A DNA stretch of 64,000 nucleotides. Source: Rugalucina vietnamica (lineage: Eukaryota; Mollusca; Bivalvia; Lucinida; Lucinidae). Shown here one piece after another: positions 25,245-36,785 of the stretch; position 1 is the first letter of the stretch, and every line of letters starts with the position of its first letter. The DNA lies in the NCBI GenBank assembly GCA_964017185.1, contig OZ024880.1, forward strand, positions 40,762,329 to 40,826,328. The letters run 5' to 3'. Position numbers and translations under genes: made by a program. Under the pieces are notes generated by a model, which saw only the letters and a list, made by a program, of their open reading frames with translations, did no database searches and was not told where the DNA came from.

Positions 25245-25335
25245 TTCAAGGGTGGTCGGGTGGGAATATGGGTCCTGCCCGTTGTAGTCGTCAGAAATAG
25301 ACGGGGATGATTGTGCCTCCAGGGAAAGATAATAT
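25245..25335 (+). repeat. REP-2 head fragment
   Basis: 'gtgggaatatgggtcctgcc' to 'gcctccagggaaag' only. Confidence 0.5.
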
Positions 25336-25337
25336 TT

Positions 25338-26216
25338 TTGGATGGTGGCGTTCCTCGCCGTGCTTCTTGTGGCTTGTGGTGTATGCGTTTCGCAACTTAT
25401 TAGGTTTGCCAGAGTCTGCGGTCGTGTGGCGGGCTTCGGCGCGCGAGGTGGGTGTTTAACAGCCAAACTTCTCCAGCTGGGCTATCGGTGTCCTGGGCTT
25501 CGGGAGGCGTTTTCTGGGTTTATAGCGGACGCTGTGGTTTGATTTCCAAATTAAGTGTTGCGCTTTTACGTGAGAGCCTTTCGGAACCAGAGTTTTATGG
25601 TGACTTGGTTTACAAATTAAGAAACATATAGGACGGATCAGTTCAGAGGGGTCGTAACACACAAGTTGTGGATGTGTGGGTTGTGGCTTGAGTTTTATTC
25701 GGCGTTCTGCGCGCTTGGCTTTTGACCCAATCATGGTTGGTGGCTGTGCTGCCGTCTTTGGTTGCGCAGCGGTGGGTCGGGCGTCGAGCTCTGTGGTGGC
25801 CCCGGCATGGGGCTGTTCGTTTTGGTTGGTTGGGGCCAGGGCTTCTTGTCTGTTGCTTGGCCCGTCGGGGTTCAGCTGGTGTTTTTCTTTTGTTCTGGGT
25901 TTCAGTAAGTTATTCGGCGCCCAGGGATCTCCATCGTCGGGCAGCTTGCTGAATCTGTTTAGTCCTCGTTTTTGATTCATCAGGGTTGTTACAATTTATT
26001 TTGGATGATTCATTTACTAGTTAGAGATTCACCACCGAAAAAGTAACTAAATGTTTTGAACCACTGCGGAAGATGAGAGTGAGGTAAGGCGCCTGTGAAA
26101 CCGGTTTAAGTCCCCCAGTATTTGTATATTACTGACCGTTCCAATGCGATATTTCTGATGTGGTTCCATTTGTTTTATGTTTTGGGATCGAATTTGTGTA
26201 CTGTTTGAACCTTATC
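25338..26216 (+). mobile_element. PLE-A copy with A-to-G hypermutated segments
   Basis: Plus-strand PLE copy starting at the RT region encoding DGDVPRRASYG in intact copies and running through the RT C-terminus into the tail, cut at 26216 before the tail end. Compared by eye with the reverse complements of 41.7-42.2 kb and 58.4-58.9 kb, segments 25347-25545 and about 25645-25850 have most adenines replaced by G, with few T-to-C changes. The intervening 25546-25640 and everything after about 25900 look normal. The RT stop TAA is altered to TGG, which is why a 99-residue ORF runs on into the tail. It is non-functional (frameshifts, stops). Confidence 0.85.
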
Positions 26217-26862
26217 CAACTAGTCAATGAATCATCAAGGACAAACAAATAAATCAAGAAAACCATCATGATGAAGCAAAAACGAGAACTCACAGATTTC
26301 GGTAAGCTGCCCGACGATGGAGATCCCTATGCGCCAGATACTGAAAATCCGGAGCAAACGAAAAACACCAGTTGAACCCCGGTGGGCCATGCAACAGACA
26401 AGAAGGTCCGGTCCCAACCAACTAAAATGAATAGCTTTATGTCGGGGCCATCACAGAGTATGACGCCAGACCCATCGGCGTGCAATTAAAGAAGGCAGCA
26501 TAGTTATCAACCATGATTGGGTAAAAAACTAAGCATGTAGATTAAGGTTACATCCTATACACCTGTAATGTGTTATGATTTTTCTGAACTGAAAATTAAA
26601 CTCATTCTTTCTTATAAGTTTCTTAAATTTGTATACCAAGTCACCATAAAATTCTGGTTCCGAAAGGCCCTCACGTAAAAGCGTCTTAAACCCAACACTA
26701 AATTTGGAAATCAATTCATAGTGTCTACGATAAAATTTAGAAAATGTGTTTCGAAGTTAAGGATCCCTGCTGGAAGTTTTGAGCGTTGAAGTCCCTAACA
26801 TGATTTCAGAAATAAGATGCGAAATGTATACACCATAAGAAGCACAGCGAGGAACTGGTTTG
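26217..26862 (-). mobile_element. PLE-A copy, minus orientation, abutting the hypermutated copy
   Basis: Directly follows the plus copy in inverted orientation. It contains the RT C-terminal segment (recognisable as SVGFKTLLREGLSEPEFYG on the minus strand, 26529-26714) and part of the tail, but lacks the terminal ~400 bp of tail. Its adenines are not depleted. Ends near 26862 in the region encoding the segment around SYGVYIS. Confidence 0.8.
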
Positions 26863-27067
26863 GTTAAGCTATTTATTAGTTATTAATCGTTCTTTTTCAG
26901 TACTTGCAGTTCATGTATAAAACTCAGCTGAAACCACAGTTGTCCGTGTATTCGACAACTTCTTCAAAAATGGGGAAAATCCTTACTGACTGCTCCGTAG
27001 TGTCTGGGTTGTGGGCGAGGGGGGGTTATTTCAGCAGTTCCCGATGGACTTATATTCAGATATATGA

Positions 27068-27474
27068 GCCTGTGCTTGTGAAAACCAACAATTTGGGTTC
27101 CGACCAGGTCCGACACAAACGGGGCTGCAAAGTCACAGAACATGGCTAGAGGATGGAAATTTTGGATTTAGAAAGTAGAGGAATTGAGTCCTCCGTCAAA
27201 CCACCCATAATTAGTATTCATTTTTATATTGACCATTCAAATCAGCACATTAGCTAACGGTCAATGACGGTTAGACAACAAGAGGGTTAGAAACCAACAT
27301 GTGTTTTTTTTTTTCAGGTAAAATATAGGTGCAAAACACAATGTTTGTCTAAGGAAATAGGGGTGGGCGTGGTTATACCGTCCTGGCGGAGGAGTCAATT
27401 GTACTATATGTGTAGCGAAAACAAAGGCGATGATCAGCTGCAATCTGCAGATTGTTTGTTTTCCCAAGCGGCGG
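27068..27474. mobile_element. MITE-2 copy interrupted by MITE-1
   Basis: GAGCCTGTGCTTGTGAAAAC start and 'gttttcccaagcggcggctc' end. The central hairpin is partly lost. Split at its conserved 'gaggaattgtact' site by the element at 27186-27396. Confidence 0.75.
27186..27396. mobile_element. MITE-1, 211 bp, nested in MITE-2 with AATT duplication
   Basis: Ends GAGTCCTCCGTCA and (inverse) GACTCCTCCGCCA, flanked by AATT at 27182-27185 and 27397-27400. Intact MITE-2 copies read 'gaggaattgtactatccg' with a single AATT here, so the 4-bp duplication is directly demonstrated. Opposite orientation to the copy at 106-281. Confidence 0.88.
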
Positions 27475-27731
27475 CTCAGTTTGGTCAATCTAACTTTTTT
27501 TTTCCTTTTTGGATTGATGTTCCTCGTTGTGTCTCTCGTATACATTTTGTACTGGATAAAACATTCAACTTATTGACATGCTGGAAAGCACCATTTTCAA
27601 ATTGCATGCTAAACGTTTAATATATGTTTTAGACAAGTATATGGAGTATAATCTGATCAAAACGCGAAATAGCTTTCATGCAACTGATGTAATTCAATTT
27701 TAAACATTTTCTCATCGGTATTTTTGTCAAG

Positions 27732-27997
27732 CATTATGAAAACTAGCCCATGCAATATACAGAGAATAAATGAAATTTTCAGCAGAAAAAAAATTGATAA
27801 TTTTTCTTATTTTTGCTAAAAACATAGATTGTGGATACACGTTAGCACCGCCTCGCCGAGGCGCTTCTAACGAGTACCCACAATCTATGTTTTGGAGCAA
27901 AAATAAGAAAAATAGGTATACCCCTGCATGCCCCAGTTTTTCTGTATATAAGTGGGGTTCAACGGGGTGCACATTTCACGGACATGTTTTCCTGGTG
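27732..27997 (+). mobile_element. MITE-3 copy
   Basis: CATTATGAAAAC start, GTTTTCCTGGTG end, central palindrome CCGCCTCGCCGAGGCG intact. Confidence 0.8.
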
Positions 27998-28371
27998 TAT
28001 ATACCAAAGTTTTTTCAATCCAAGAAAATTAAAGTTTGAAAGCCCATGTTTTCCTGTATTTTGCATGAAGTAATTTTCTTTTATTAAACGATTCAGACTG
28101 TAAGGTTTGTTGCAAAGTCTCACGGTGAACACAAAACATAAGTTGCCATTTAACTTTCTGTCTCCAGTGGGTCTTTAGGTTTAGTCTTTTGCTCATAAAT
28201 ATGCATGGAACAAGTACAAAGCCAAATGCAATATTGAGAGCAACGACTAAACGACCTATATATAGTAGCTGTCCTTTAGTGCTTTGGATTCAGAGGGGGT
28301 TCCGTTTCTCGTTCGCTAACATAAGCTTCAAGTATTCTTTCAAAACTTTGTTTCCAAATGTTTTTGATTAA

Positions 28372-29385
28372 AAAGGTACAAGTAGGCAATGATCAGGAAA
28401 AGGCGCAATCAGAAAGAAATCTGCACTCCGAAAACCGAGGTGGGAAAAGTGAAATGACAATTAGGTACTTATACTTAGAAAACATACCGTAAGCCGAGTG
28501 AGCAGCTATTTCCCAATAGGCGGCCACTCAGTTATCCAAAATTAACTAAAACTGACTCAGTAAGCTGCCCGACGATGGAGATCCCTGGGCGACGAATAAC
28601 TTACTGAAATCCGGTGCAAAGAAAAGCACCAGTTGAACCCCGGTTGGCCAAGCAGCAGACAAAAAGCTCCGGTCCCAACCAATTAAAATGAATAGCTTTA
28701 TGTCAGAGCCATCATAGAGTCTGACGCCCGACTCATCGGCGTGCAAATAAAGAAGGCAGCGTAGTTATCAACCCTGATTGCGTTAAAACTAAGCATGCAG
28801 ACTGTCGCATAACATTTAAGTTTTAACCTATTCGTCTGTAATGTGTAATGATTTTTTCTGAACTGAAAAGAAAAATCATTCCTTCCCGTAAGTCTTAAAT
28901 TTGTAAACCAAGTCACCATAAAATGCCCTCATGTATTATTCTGCAAATATGTTAGTTTATGGGCGGCACCTCATGAATACTTAATAAGACCTATACTATT
29001 TTTGATATAGGTAAAAACTAAAGGTATGCAGTTAAAAGATTCAACTCACATGATTTCTGTTAAAAAATTAGAATTAAATACGAATGTGCCTAATTCATTC
29101 GACTTGACAACACACAGGTAGCGATTTCGGGCTACGCTGAGTTCGCCTTTTCGATAATCTACCCACTTAAACAAATGGACTAGTCGACCACGCCCAGATA
29201 TGAATATTAAAGTTGTCGCCTATACAGTAACCTATTTGCCAAATAATTAAAGCGTCTTTAGCCCAACATTAAATTTGAAAATCGATTCATAGTGTCTGCG
29301 ATAGCATTTAGATTTTTTTTTTCGAAGTTTATGATACCGATGGCCCTGCTGGAGAAGTTTGGCTATTAAAATTTATTTCTTCGTC
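28372..29385 (-). mobile_element. PLE-A copy, minus orientation, interrupted
   Basis: Tail plus RT C-terminus (DNYAAFFICTP visible on the minus strand near 28740-28770). It is broken at about 28935 by an unrelated ~310-bp insert and resumes at about 29247 with the segment encoding the region before SEPEFYG. Multiple frameshifts. Confidence 0.75.
28935..29246. mobile_element. Small insert with inverted ends inside the PLE copy
   Basis: Left edge 'attattctgcaaatatg' and the inverse of the right edge 'attatttggcaaatagg' match imperfectly, suggesting a ~310-bp non-autonomous DNA element. No ORF. A target duplication cannot be settled because the PLE flank is also damaged. Confidence 0.45.
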
Positions 29386-29992
29386 GTAGCCTACAAAATA
29401 AGGAACGCAATTGAACGTTGAGTAAGGAAAGAATGTATATAATAAAAATAAAACTGAGATCCTTTAAGAGCAGTGAACATATTAATGAGAAAGGGGTTCG
29501 CCATACGCCGGTCCACCGATCTCAGGTTTGTTGAGCGTTGCAGGTCCCATTATAGTCCTCTGGTTTAAAATGTTGCATGATTTAATAATTAGGCATTTGA
29601 AGATATACGCTCATAGAGAAATAACCTTAGTTGATTGAATGCGTTGTTAGATTTTCTAGTACATCTTTGATGTCATGATACCATAATGTTGAGTAGTCCC
29701 ATAAAATGGAGAAAAACGTCCCAACATGACAGTAGCTGTTGACTTGGACGTAAAGCGTCGATTCAAACAAACAAAAGTCTGTACTCTTTCATCTAAAGAT
29801 AACAAAACGCACTTGGTATTGATCGCATAGAATCTTTTGGTTTTAAATGCATTAATTCCAAACTGCGTGCAGGATTTCAATGATTACAACATTATAGTAT
29901 GTTGGTAAAGCAGGATTTATTGTCCCCTAGATGATTGCTCTTACACATGTTTTGATGAAACCGTCAGAGACGATTAATATTTGAGCACATTT
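29386..29992. other. No gene; repeat remnants
   Basis: A REP-1 3' end lies at about 29505-29565 ('gatctcaggtttgttgagcg') and a REP-2 3' half at about 29655-29775 ('aacatgacagtagctgttga', then 'caaacaaac'). Confidence 0.55.
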
Positions 29993-30227
29993 GAGCCTAT
30001 GCATGAGAAAACCAACTATTTGGGTTTCCGAACAGGTCCGACACAAACCAGGCTGTACAGTCACCGAATGAAGCTAGAAGCTTGAAACTTTGAATATAAG
30101 TAGAAGGGGAATTGTAGTATCCGTGTAGAGAAACCAAAGGCGCTGATCAGCTTCGCGGTTACCGCGAAGCTGATCTGCGGCTTTGTTTTCGCATATGCAG
30201 ATTGTTGGTTTTCCCATGCGGCGGCTC
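29993..30227. mobile_element. MITE-2 copy, ATTT duplication
   Basis: GAGCC...GGCTC ends with ATTT on both sides (29989-29992, 30228-30231). The central hairpin is nearly perfect. Confidence 0.88.
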
Positions 30228-30485
30228 ATTTAATCACGTTTATATAGTTGTATAGAATGACACATAGCCGTTATACGACACCGGAAGCGACTTTTTGGTT
30301 TTGTGGGGGAGGGGACTGGCTAGATACCGTAAATACTTTGCAGGCTATTTATTTCCAGAAACAAAAAATGCGCGGCATCACAAGAAAGTGGGTATTCAAG
30401 GGGTTTCCACCGGCTCCAACATAAACGGACCATTGCAACCACAGAAAATACCTAGAATCTTGAAGTGTCGCATTGAAGAAGAATA

Positions 30486-31671
30486 CAGCTCCGTTTCATT
30501 AATAACATACCCCTGCAATGTCGCAAAATAAATTGACCCCGCACCTTGCATTGCATGGCTCATTGCTGGATGGTTATTAGTCTGGCCTGGATGAAACTTC
30601 TACAATTTGTGTATACATTGATGTGTGTTAAACTGGTAGTTTGTTTATATTGATCGTGAGCAGTCCGATTGGACAGGAAGCTGTTTTCGGCGTGTACCAA
30701 AATTCCGACAGAATTAATGTCAAGTTTTCAACTTTCGGCGATTGGTATTATGTTAGTCCTGTGAATACTGCCACTTTCTGACCTGAATGTTATTCATTGA
30801 CATCTATTTGATATACATTAAAACTTGCACCGCATTCGCAATACATATAAAGTTCAGAAATAATGATTAAATTTCCTTCATTACAGACATATTTCAAGGA
30901 AGCAAATGTTCTTAATGTCTACTTCCATCTTAGTGTGCTCTCGCGCGTTTAATATTTGATTCGTTGAAGTTTCTTTTGGGTGATTATTAATATAAGCCGT
31001 CTTGTTAAAATAGCCAGTCACACTATTTCAATCAATTGTAGTCAAAAATCATCAAATGTCCTTAATAAATATATGTTTAAGAATGTCATTACATAACTTA
31101 AAACATTGTCATCGGCAGGTACACATTGCATTAGATACAAGGCTATCGTAACTCTCTTTAAATAATCATGTCAACTGTTAATGATATTCTCAGATGTCCA
31201 GTTTTTAAATTTGATTAACTTTCAGACAATTTATGCGCTGAAAACATGCATTTGCATGGTAGCATTATACAGGGTAGTAGGTATAGTTAGATATTCCATT
31301 TCTACTTCAGTACTTTAGCGAATGTGATGTAAGTTTTAAGGTATCTACAATAGATGCCAATGAACAACATTCATGTCAGAAACTGGCAATATTCACAGTA
31401 CTTACATAATACCAATCGCCGAAAGTTGAAAACTTGACATTAAATCTACCAGAATTTTGGTACACGCCGAAAGCAGCTTCCTGTCCAATCGGACTGCTCA
31501 CAATCAATATAAACAAACTACCAGTTTAACACACATAAATATATACACAAATTGTAGAAGTTTCATCCAGGCCAGACTAATAACCATCCAGCAATGAGCC
31601 ATGCAATGTATGGTGCGGGGTCAATTTATTTTGCGACATTGCAGGGGTATGTTATAAATGAAACGGAGCTG
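30486..31671. mobile_element. FB-2 copy 1: foldback transposon, 1186 bp, TA-flanked
   Basis: Ends CAGCTCCGTTTCATTAATAA and its inverse, each next to TA (30484-30485 and 31672-31673). Arms of about 350 bp (to about 30840, and from about 31318) are highly similar. The ~480-bp centre is non-coding. TA target and CAG start suggest a Tc1/mariner-type non-autonomous element. A second, inverted copy at 40023-49363 shares the centre and is split by the LINE. Confidence 0.85.
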
Positions 31672-31673
31672 TA

Positions 31674-33367
31674 CATCGTATTATCTGTTGCACAGCGGAT
31701 CTGATTACTTGTTTTCGCGTCTCAACTTTCAGTAAATGTTATTGTACCCTTTGTACTAGATTCAATAAACAAGGTTTTGTGGAAAAAGCAAACAAGAAAA
31801 GGGTAGTATTACTTATGAAAACACGAAATCACTCTTCCTTTTTCAAATCCAGCAATATGTTGTATAATGTCTTAGTTACTGTCGTTGAGGCCTTGCGAAG
31901 TCGCCATTTTTTTGGGCAGCAGCAAAGCAAAATCAAACTATTTTAAACAGAAGGATATGTGAAAATACCCCAAAGATCGCCTACATTGCACCGTTTGCTT
32001 GGATCGATGTTCCCAATCGCTGATTTATGACGTCCAATTTTGTAGTCAGCAGACAACGGGTCTAAATTTAAAATTCAAATTTTCCAAATTACAATAATTT
32101 CATCTAGGAAAAGCAAACGTTTGGAGATAATTGTACACGGAAATATGAAGCCATGCTGTCGCTAGGGCGTTTGTACCAGCTCTGGTATTTTATGCTTACA
32201 TTATTAAGTTTGAATCTATTTGTGCATACATATTAAACGTTTCTGAAAGATTCGTGTCCCGTCGACATCTATAATCACCTTCTAAGTGTGCAGGCTCTGA
32301 AAACATTTATATGATAAGTTTACACTTCCACCACAGTCAGAATAGAGGCAACGTCCCGACATGACCATAGCTGTTAACTAGGACGTTAAGCATCTACTCA
32401 AACAAACAAACCTACAGTCCTTCGTGCTCGTGGAAAAGAATAATTATGATGGGTTAAGTATCGCTTATGAAGAAAATTTTGATGGGTACCCTTCGTACAT
32501 ATCTCGGCATCGGTTCTTATAATAATGGTCGCTGCCTCGTCCATGTTCTAAGACATGAAGACAAACTAACTACACTGTATCTGGATTTGTGCATTCAAAA
32601 TTCTTTAGACCTTGTGTTTCTGAAACAGCCACTTTGGGCATACTAGTAAACTTGAATGAACTGTATTGTATCTCTGACGAGAAATAGCTTCTTGGACGCC
32701 ATATTCAAAATTATGAAAACTACATGTATTAAGAGAGAAAAAAATAGTTTCAAACAATTACAGATGTAGCTACAGATGGACACTCAGAGTTCAATACAGT
32801 TTTGTTTTTCGTTTAGCTTGACGACTTTGGAATTCGTTTTGGACGTTCATGGATATCATAAAACAGTACTTCGTTCGCGTATGTTAATGAAATGCAAAAC
32901 TCATGGCATAGATCTTTTCTTTGAATAGACGTTTAACCTTCAATTGTTGTCTCGAGTAATTTCTAATCAATGCACAAGTAGATGGCATCAGAATTCAACA
33001 ACTGTTGACCACAAATTCTCAACCTTTCGCTCAGTCATCCCATAACTCACCACGCTAAAGACAGAACGGCCAGTTTAGGCTTTAAATTAATTGACGGTCA
33101 AGTGGAAAACCGAGTAATGTTAACGGACAAAAGGTCGATAATGGCCATAAGATGTTTTAGTTCATTGATTTTCAATTTGGATTTGTTTTATTGGCGAATT
33201 GTAATGAAGCCCTCTTCCGCTCTAAGTTGCAGATTGTTAGAATCGTTTCCTCTGGATAGTTTATTCTGTGCATTATTCATGACGCAAATGGTTTACCGGT
33301 TCGTTGTTAGCTACATCAAAGAGAGGGGCCCCGCATCCGAATTAAATAGGCATCAACAGCGGAATAT
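31674..33367. other. No gene recognised
   Basis: A REP-2 3' end at about 32335-32412 ('cccgacatgaccatagctgt' plus CAAA tail) is the only repeat seen. A 96-residue plus ORF (33102-33392) has no recognisable motif and runs into a MITE-2. Confidence 0.5.
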
Positions 33368-33586
33368 GAGCCCTGCGTGGGAAAACCAATAATTTGGGTT
33401 TCCGACCAGGTCCGACACAAAACGGCCTGTACAGCCATTGAAGCAGGCTAGAAACTTGAAATTTCGGATGATTGTACTATTCGTGTAGCGAAAACAAAGG
33501 CGCTGGTCAGCTTCGCGGTTACCGCGAAGCTGGTTTGCGCCTTTGTTTTCGCATATGCAAATTGTTCTTTTTTCATGCACAGGCTC
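33368..33586. mobile_element. MITE-2 copy, ATAT duplication
   Basis: GAGCC...GGCTC ends flanked by ATAT (33364-33367, 33587-33590). Hairpin intact. Confidence 0.88.
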
Positions 33587-34425
33587 ATATTAGTTTTGTA
33601 ACTCTGGTAATTACAAAAAGTAATGGTAATTAGGAAAGAAATGTAATGGTAATCAGGAAATATGAGATAGTTAATCAAACATATTGTCTCCGAACTTTTT
33701 GTCAGGTTTGCAGGATTTGGCAATCTTAATATATAATTACAAGAAATTTTGGTTATTTCAGTAATTACGAGCAGTTTAAATTTCAAGCTCAGCTGAGTTG
33801 AGCATGAAAAAAGTTTTATAACCAGGCGTCTGTCTGCCTCTGTTATACCGAATATATCTCGTTTTGGTTGAAAGTGTTTGGAAAGACTGTGTTATCTTGT
33901 CCTCTTGTATGTTTGTGTTGTATTGAGTCGTCCTTGCTTTCCCGCATGGTGTCAGGGTAGGAATTTTAAATCCAATAGTATAACTGCCATGACCATCTAT
34001 TCTTGCATTATGTCAGGTAAAACAAATAGTTGCAAGATTGATGGTAGAAGATCAGTTTATAGAACAAATGGTTGATATTTCATAATTAAATAAGACACGA
34101 AAATAAACGACCATAAATATCGACACTTTGAGTTCCGTGTTTCTGATGTGCATACACTGTATACCAAAATCATTCGTAGTTATTTACACAACAAGTTCAC
34201 GAAACGTGTAAACACAGCGCACTCAGACTAGACCTGTTGCTCAATACTAAACGCGACGGAACCATTTTACCCAGACCATCCTTAAAACGCTCCGAGAAAT
34301 TGTCTTAATACCTTTTTCAACGCTGCTGGTAATTAACAATTGATGGCTAGGTGTTTAACTAGCGGATATTCCATGTGATCATTCTTAGAGCATCGTCAGC
34401 AAATATGGACCCACCACAGAACATT
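33587..34425. other. No gene recognised
   Basis: AT-rich unclassified DNA. Confidence 0.45.
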
Positions 34426-34653
34426 TGGACTCATGTGAGTTTTGTCCACAGCAGACATGTGGTTTCCGAACAGGTCGGACACAAATCAGGCTGTGCAGTC
34501 ACAGAAGACAGCTAGAAGCATGAAATTTTGCATTTAGGAAGTAGAGGGATTGTACTATCCGTGTAGCGAAAACAAAGGCGCTGATCAGCTTCGCGGTTAC
34601 CGCGAAGCTGATCTGCGCCTTTGTTTTCGCCTGTGCAGATTGTTGGTTTTCCC
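34426..34653. mobile_element. MITE-2 copy, ends decayed
   Basis: The central hairpin 'gatcagcttcgcggttaccg' and inverse are intact. The outer left end is mutated and the right terminal GGCTC is missing. Confidence 0.75.
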
Positions 34654-35049
34654 AATTTTAACTCCGTGCGCCCGTATTGTAGCTATAGTATTATCTGGCA
34701 TAGTCAACGTTCCTAAAGCGTACGTCTAAATGCGTACATTTATGACTAGTCGGCCCGAATGGATTTCAGTGTTCATTGCACAAAAATGCCCAATTATTTT
34801 GCCTATTTTGTTCCGCAGAGGCTCGTTTATTTTGTAAAAATGACGGTTGATGATTCAATATTAGCACGAAAGTGAGCGTCATGTACGACGCACGGTCGGT
34901 GTAAATGAGGGACGACCATGTTGTATCTTCCATATAAATATTTTACATGTAAAGAAACTAACCAAACTAGCTGTACTGTATCATACGATGGCATCGATTT
35001 GATATACGGCATGGTCGAATTCAACTGCCTAAGTATTTGAGTAGAAACG
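34654..35049. other. No gene recognised
   Basis: Unclassified; an 81-residue minus ORF has no recognisable motif. Confidence 0.45.
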
Positions 35050-35335
35050 AGGCTTAGAGAATAGCTGCTCATTCGGCTTACGATATGTTTTCTTGGTATA
35101 CGTACCTAAGTGTCATTTTAGATTTTTTCCCATCCCTCGGTTTGTGGAGTGGGAATTTCTTTCTGATTGCGCCATTTCCTGATTATTGCCTACTTGTAAA
35201 AGAAAATTCGCATGGCTGTACCTGATTTTCGATTTAGTTTTTCCCACCTTGGTTTTTAGAGTAGGAATTTCTTTTTTATTGCGCTATGTCCTGATCATTG
35301 CCTATTTTTACCTTTTAGTATGTCCTTTGAAGGAA
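35050..35335 (+). mobile_element. Two successive PLE-A tail ends
   Basis: 35050-35200 holds the last ~150 bp of the tail ('ttcggcttacgatatgtttt' to 'attgcctacttgt'). 35220-35325 repeats the final ~100 bp ('tttttcccaccttggttttt' to 'attgcctatttttacctttt'). Two independent insertions or a partial tandem are equally possible. Confidence 0.7.
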
Positions 35336-36169
35336 AGCCCATGCAAGAAATGGCCGTTCGTCTCTCAGTACTGAGAATGACCATTTTATTTCTTGACCAT
35401 CAGATTGGATAGTTCATGTGTGTTGGTGAGTTCTTTGATGGCTGACTATGCCAGTTGTAGCTCTAAACTGTTTGTAGCAAGAAGAGCAAGTCATTGTCAA
35501 GGAATCTGCTGGTGGACCATTTGTCTTGGCTTTGCGTTCTCAGCGTTTTCTTTCAGCTTCACATAATACTCTTTTCTTCATAATGAGCTGCTTCTTTGTT
35601 GACGAGGCCCCGCTTGTGAGGTCCATATTAGATTCGATTCAAATGTCTTTATGTCTGAACTAACTTGACCAAAATAATTGATTAAATCAAAATTTCACGC
35701 GTGCGCCTTATGGGAAAGTGAAAATACAACTTAATATAGCTACTACAAGTAAAAATTAGAAAGAATTGCATGTAGCCACCGCCTGGAAACAGTCAACAAC
35801 AAGCTACAGGGGTAAGAATGTCTTTATTGCGCACAATTCAGAAACCAGCCGAAAAACAAATAACTACTTCGACCGCAAAGATGGTGTACAAATGCATAAA
35901 TCGTTTTTCGTAATCGATCATACAGTTTCGATTGATATAAGATGTATCGTTGTTATGCGACAGCAAAGGTTGCATATTTAAAACTCTAAAGAAATGGATG
36001 TTAAATTATTCCACTTGGAAGTCATATTTATCCCATGTTTGTAATTCTTGCTATAAGAAAGAGCGAGGGGAATTATTAGACGAGATGACATAATACCATA
36101 CATTTTTGTATGTATACATTATCAGCGTGTCTCCTTCTGGTGCATATGTTGCTATGCAAAACGAAACAT
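35336..36169. other. No gene recognised
   Basis: Unclassified; 71-residue ORF at 35766-35981 not recognised. Confidence 0.45.
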
Positions 36170-36600
36170 TCCCTCAATCATGGACCAATTTCTAAAATTT
36201 TGGCGTACGTCAGGGATCAAATATAGGGACACTTCTATTTCCTATTTTATTTACTTAGGTAATCTTTTATATGTATGCCGATGATGTTTTTCTGTTGCAT
36301 ATGTATCATAAAAAGTACAATTTATTACTTTTTTGCCTGAGTCATCTTCAAAAGGTTACATGGTTTTATTCCGGGACTTGTTCTGAAGATTTATTCATTC
36401 TGATAATCGCTCTTTAATTCATGTTTTTCAAGACACCTAAGTTGATAAGACGGACTTGTCATTCCTGATTTTCAATAAATTACTTTTTTTCTGCATATGG
36501 AACGGTACGTAACCGAATCTAATCGGGGCCAAGGCAGATGGACCTCAATCCAAGTAAAACTGATATCTGTAAAGATTCTGTTAACATTTAAGCTGTTGTT
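36170..36600 (+). pseudogene. Decayed LINE reverse transcriptase fragment
   Basis: In one frame the plus strand carries three RT landmarks in the right order. GVRQGS followed by LLF is motif B (from 36202), YADDVFLL is the catalytic motif C (from 36274), and QMDLNPSKTD is motif D (from 36535). At least one in-frame stop (TAG after LLFPILFT) and a deletion between B and C make it non-functional. The motif spelling differs from the LINE at 41-49 kb (GVRQGENLSPLLF, YADDTIIL), so this is a separate, older family. No endonuclease or 3' end could be assigned. Confidence 0.7.
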
Positions 36601-36649
36601 TTCCCTGTGTCTGGGATTGACAATGATTTTCAAAAGCCAACTTCCACTG

Positions 36650-36785
36650 TGCAGGGTGGGAACTTAGGTCCTCGCCCACTGGGGCCGTGAGAAAAATACG
36701 GGCTGCTCAATGTGCCTGTAGGCAAAGCTTATATCAGACGGACCGACAAAATGATTACTGGTAAACCGTTTAAAATGTGAGGGCC
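36650..36785 (+). repeat. REP-2 head fragment
   Basis: 'gtgggaacttaggtcctcgc' to 'attactggtaaaccg'. Confidence 0.55.

Noticed and set aside
33102..33392. 96-residue plus ORF.
   Set aside because: No recognisable motif, and its end lies in MITE-2; consistent with chance.
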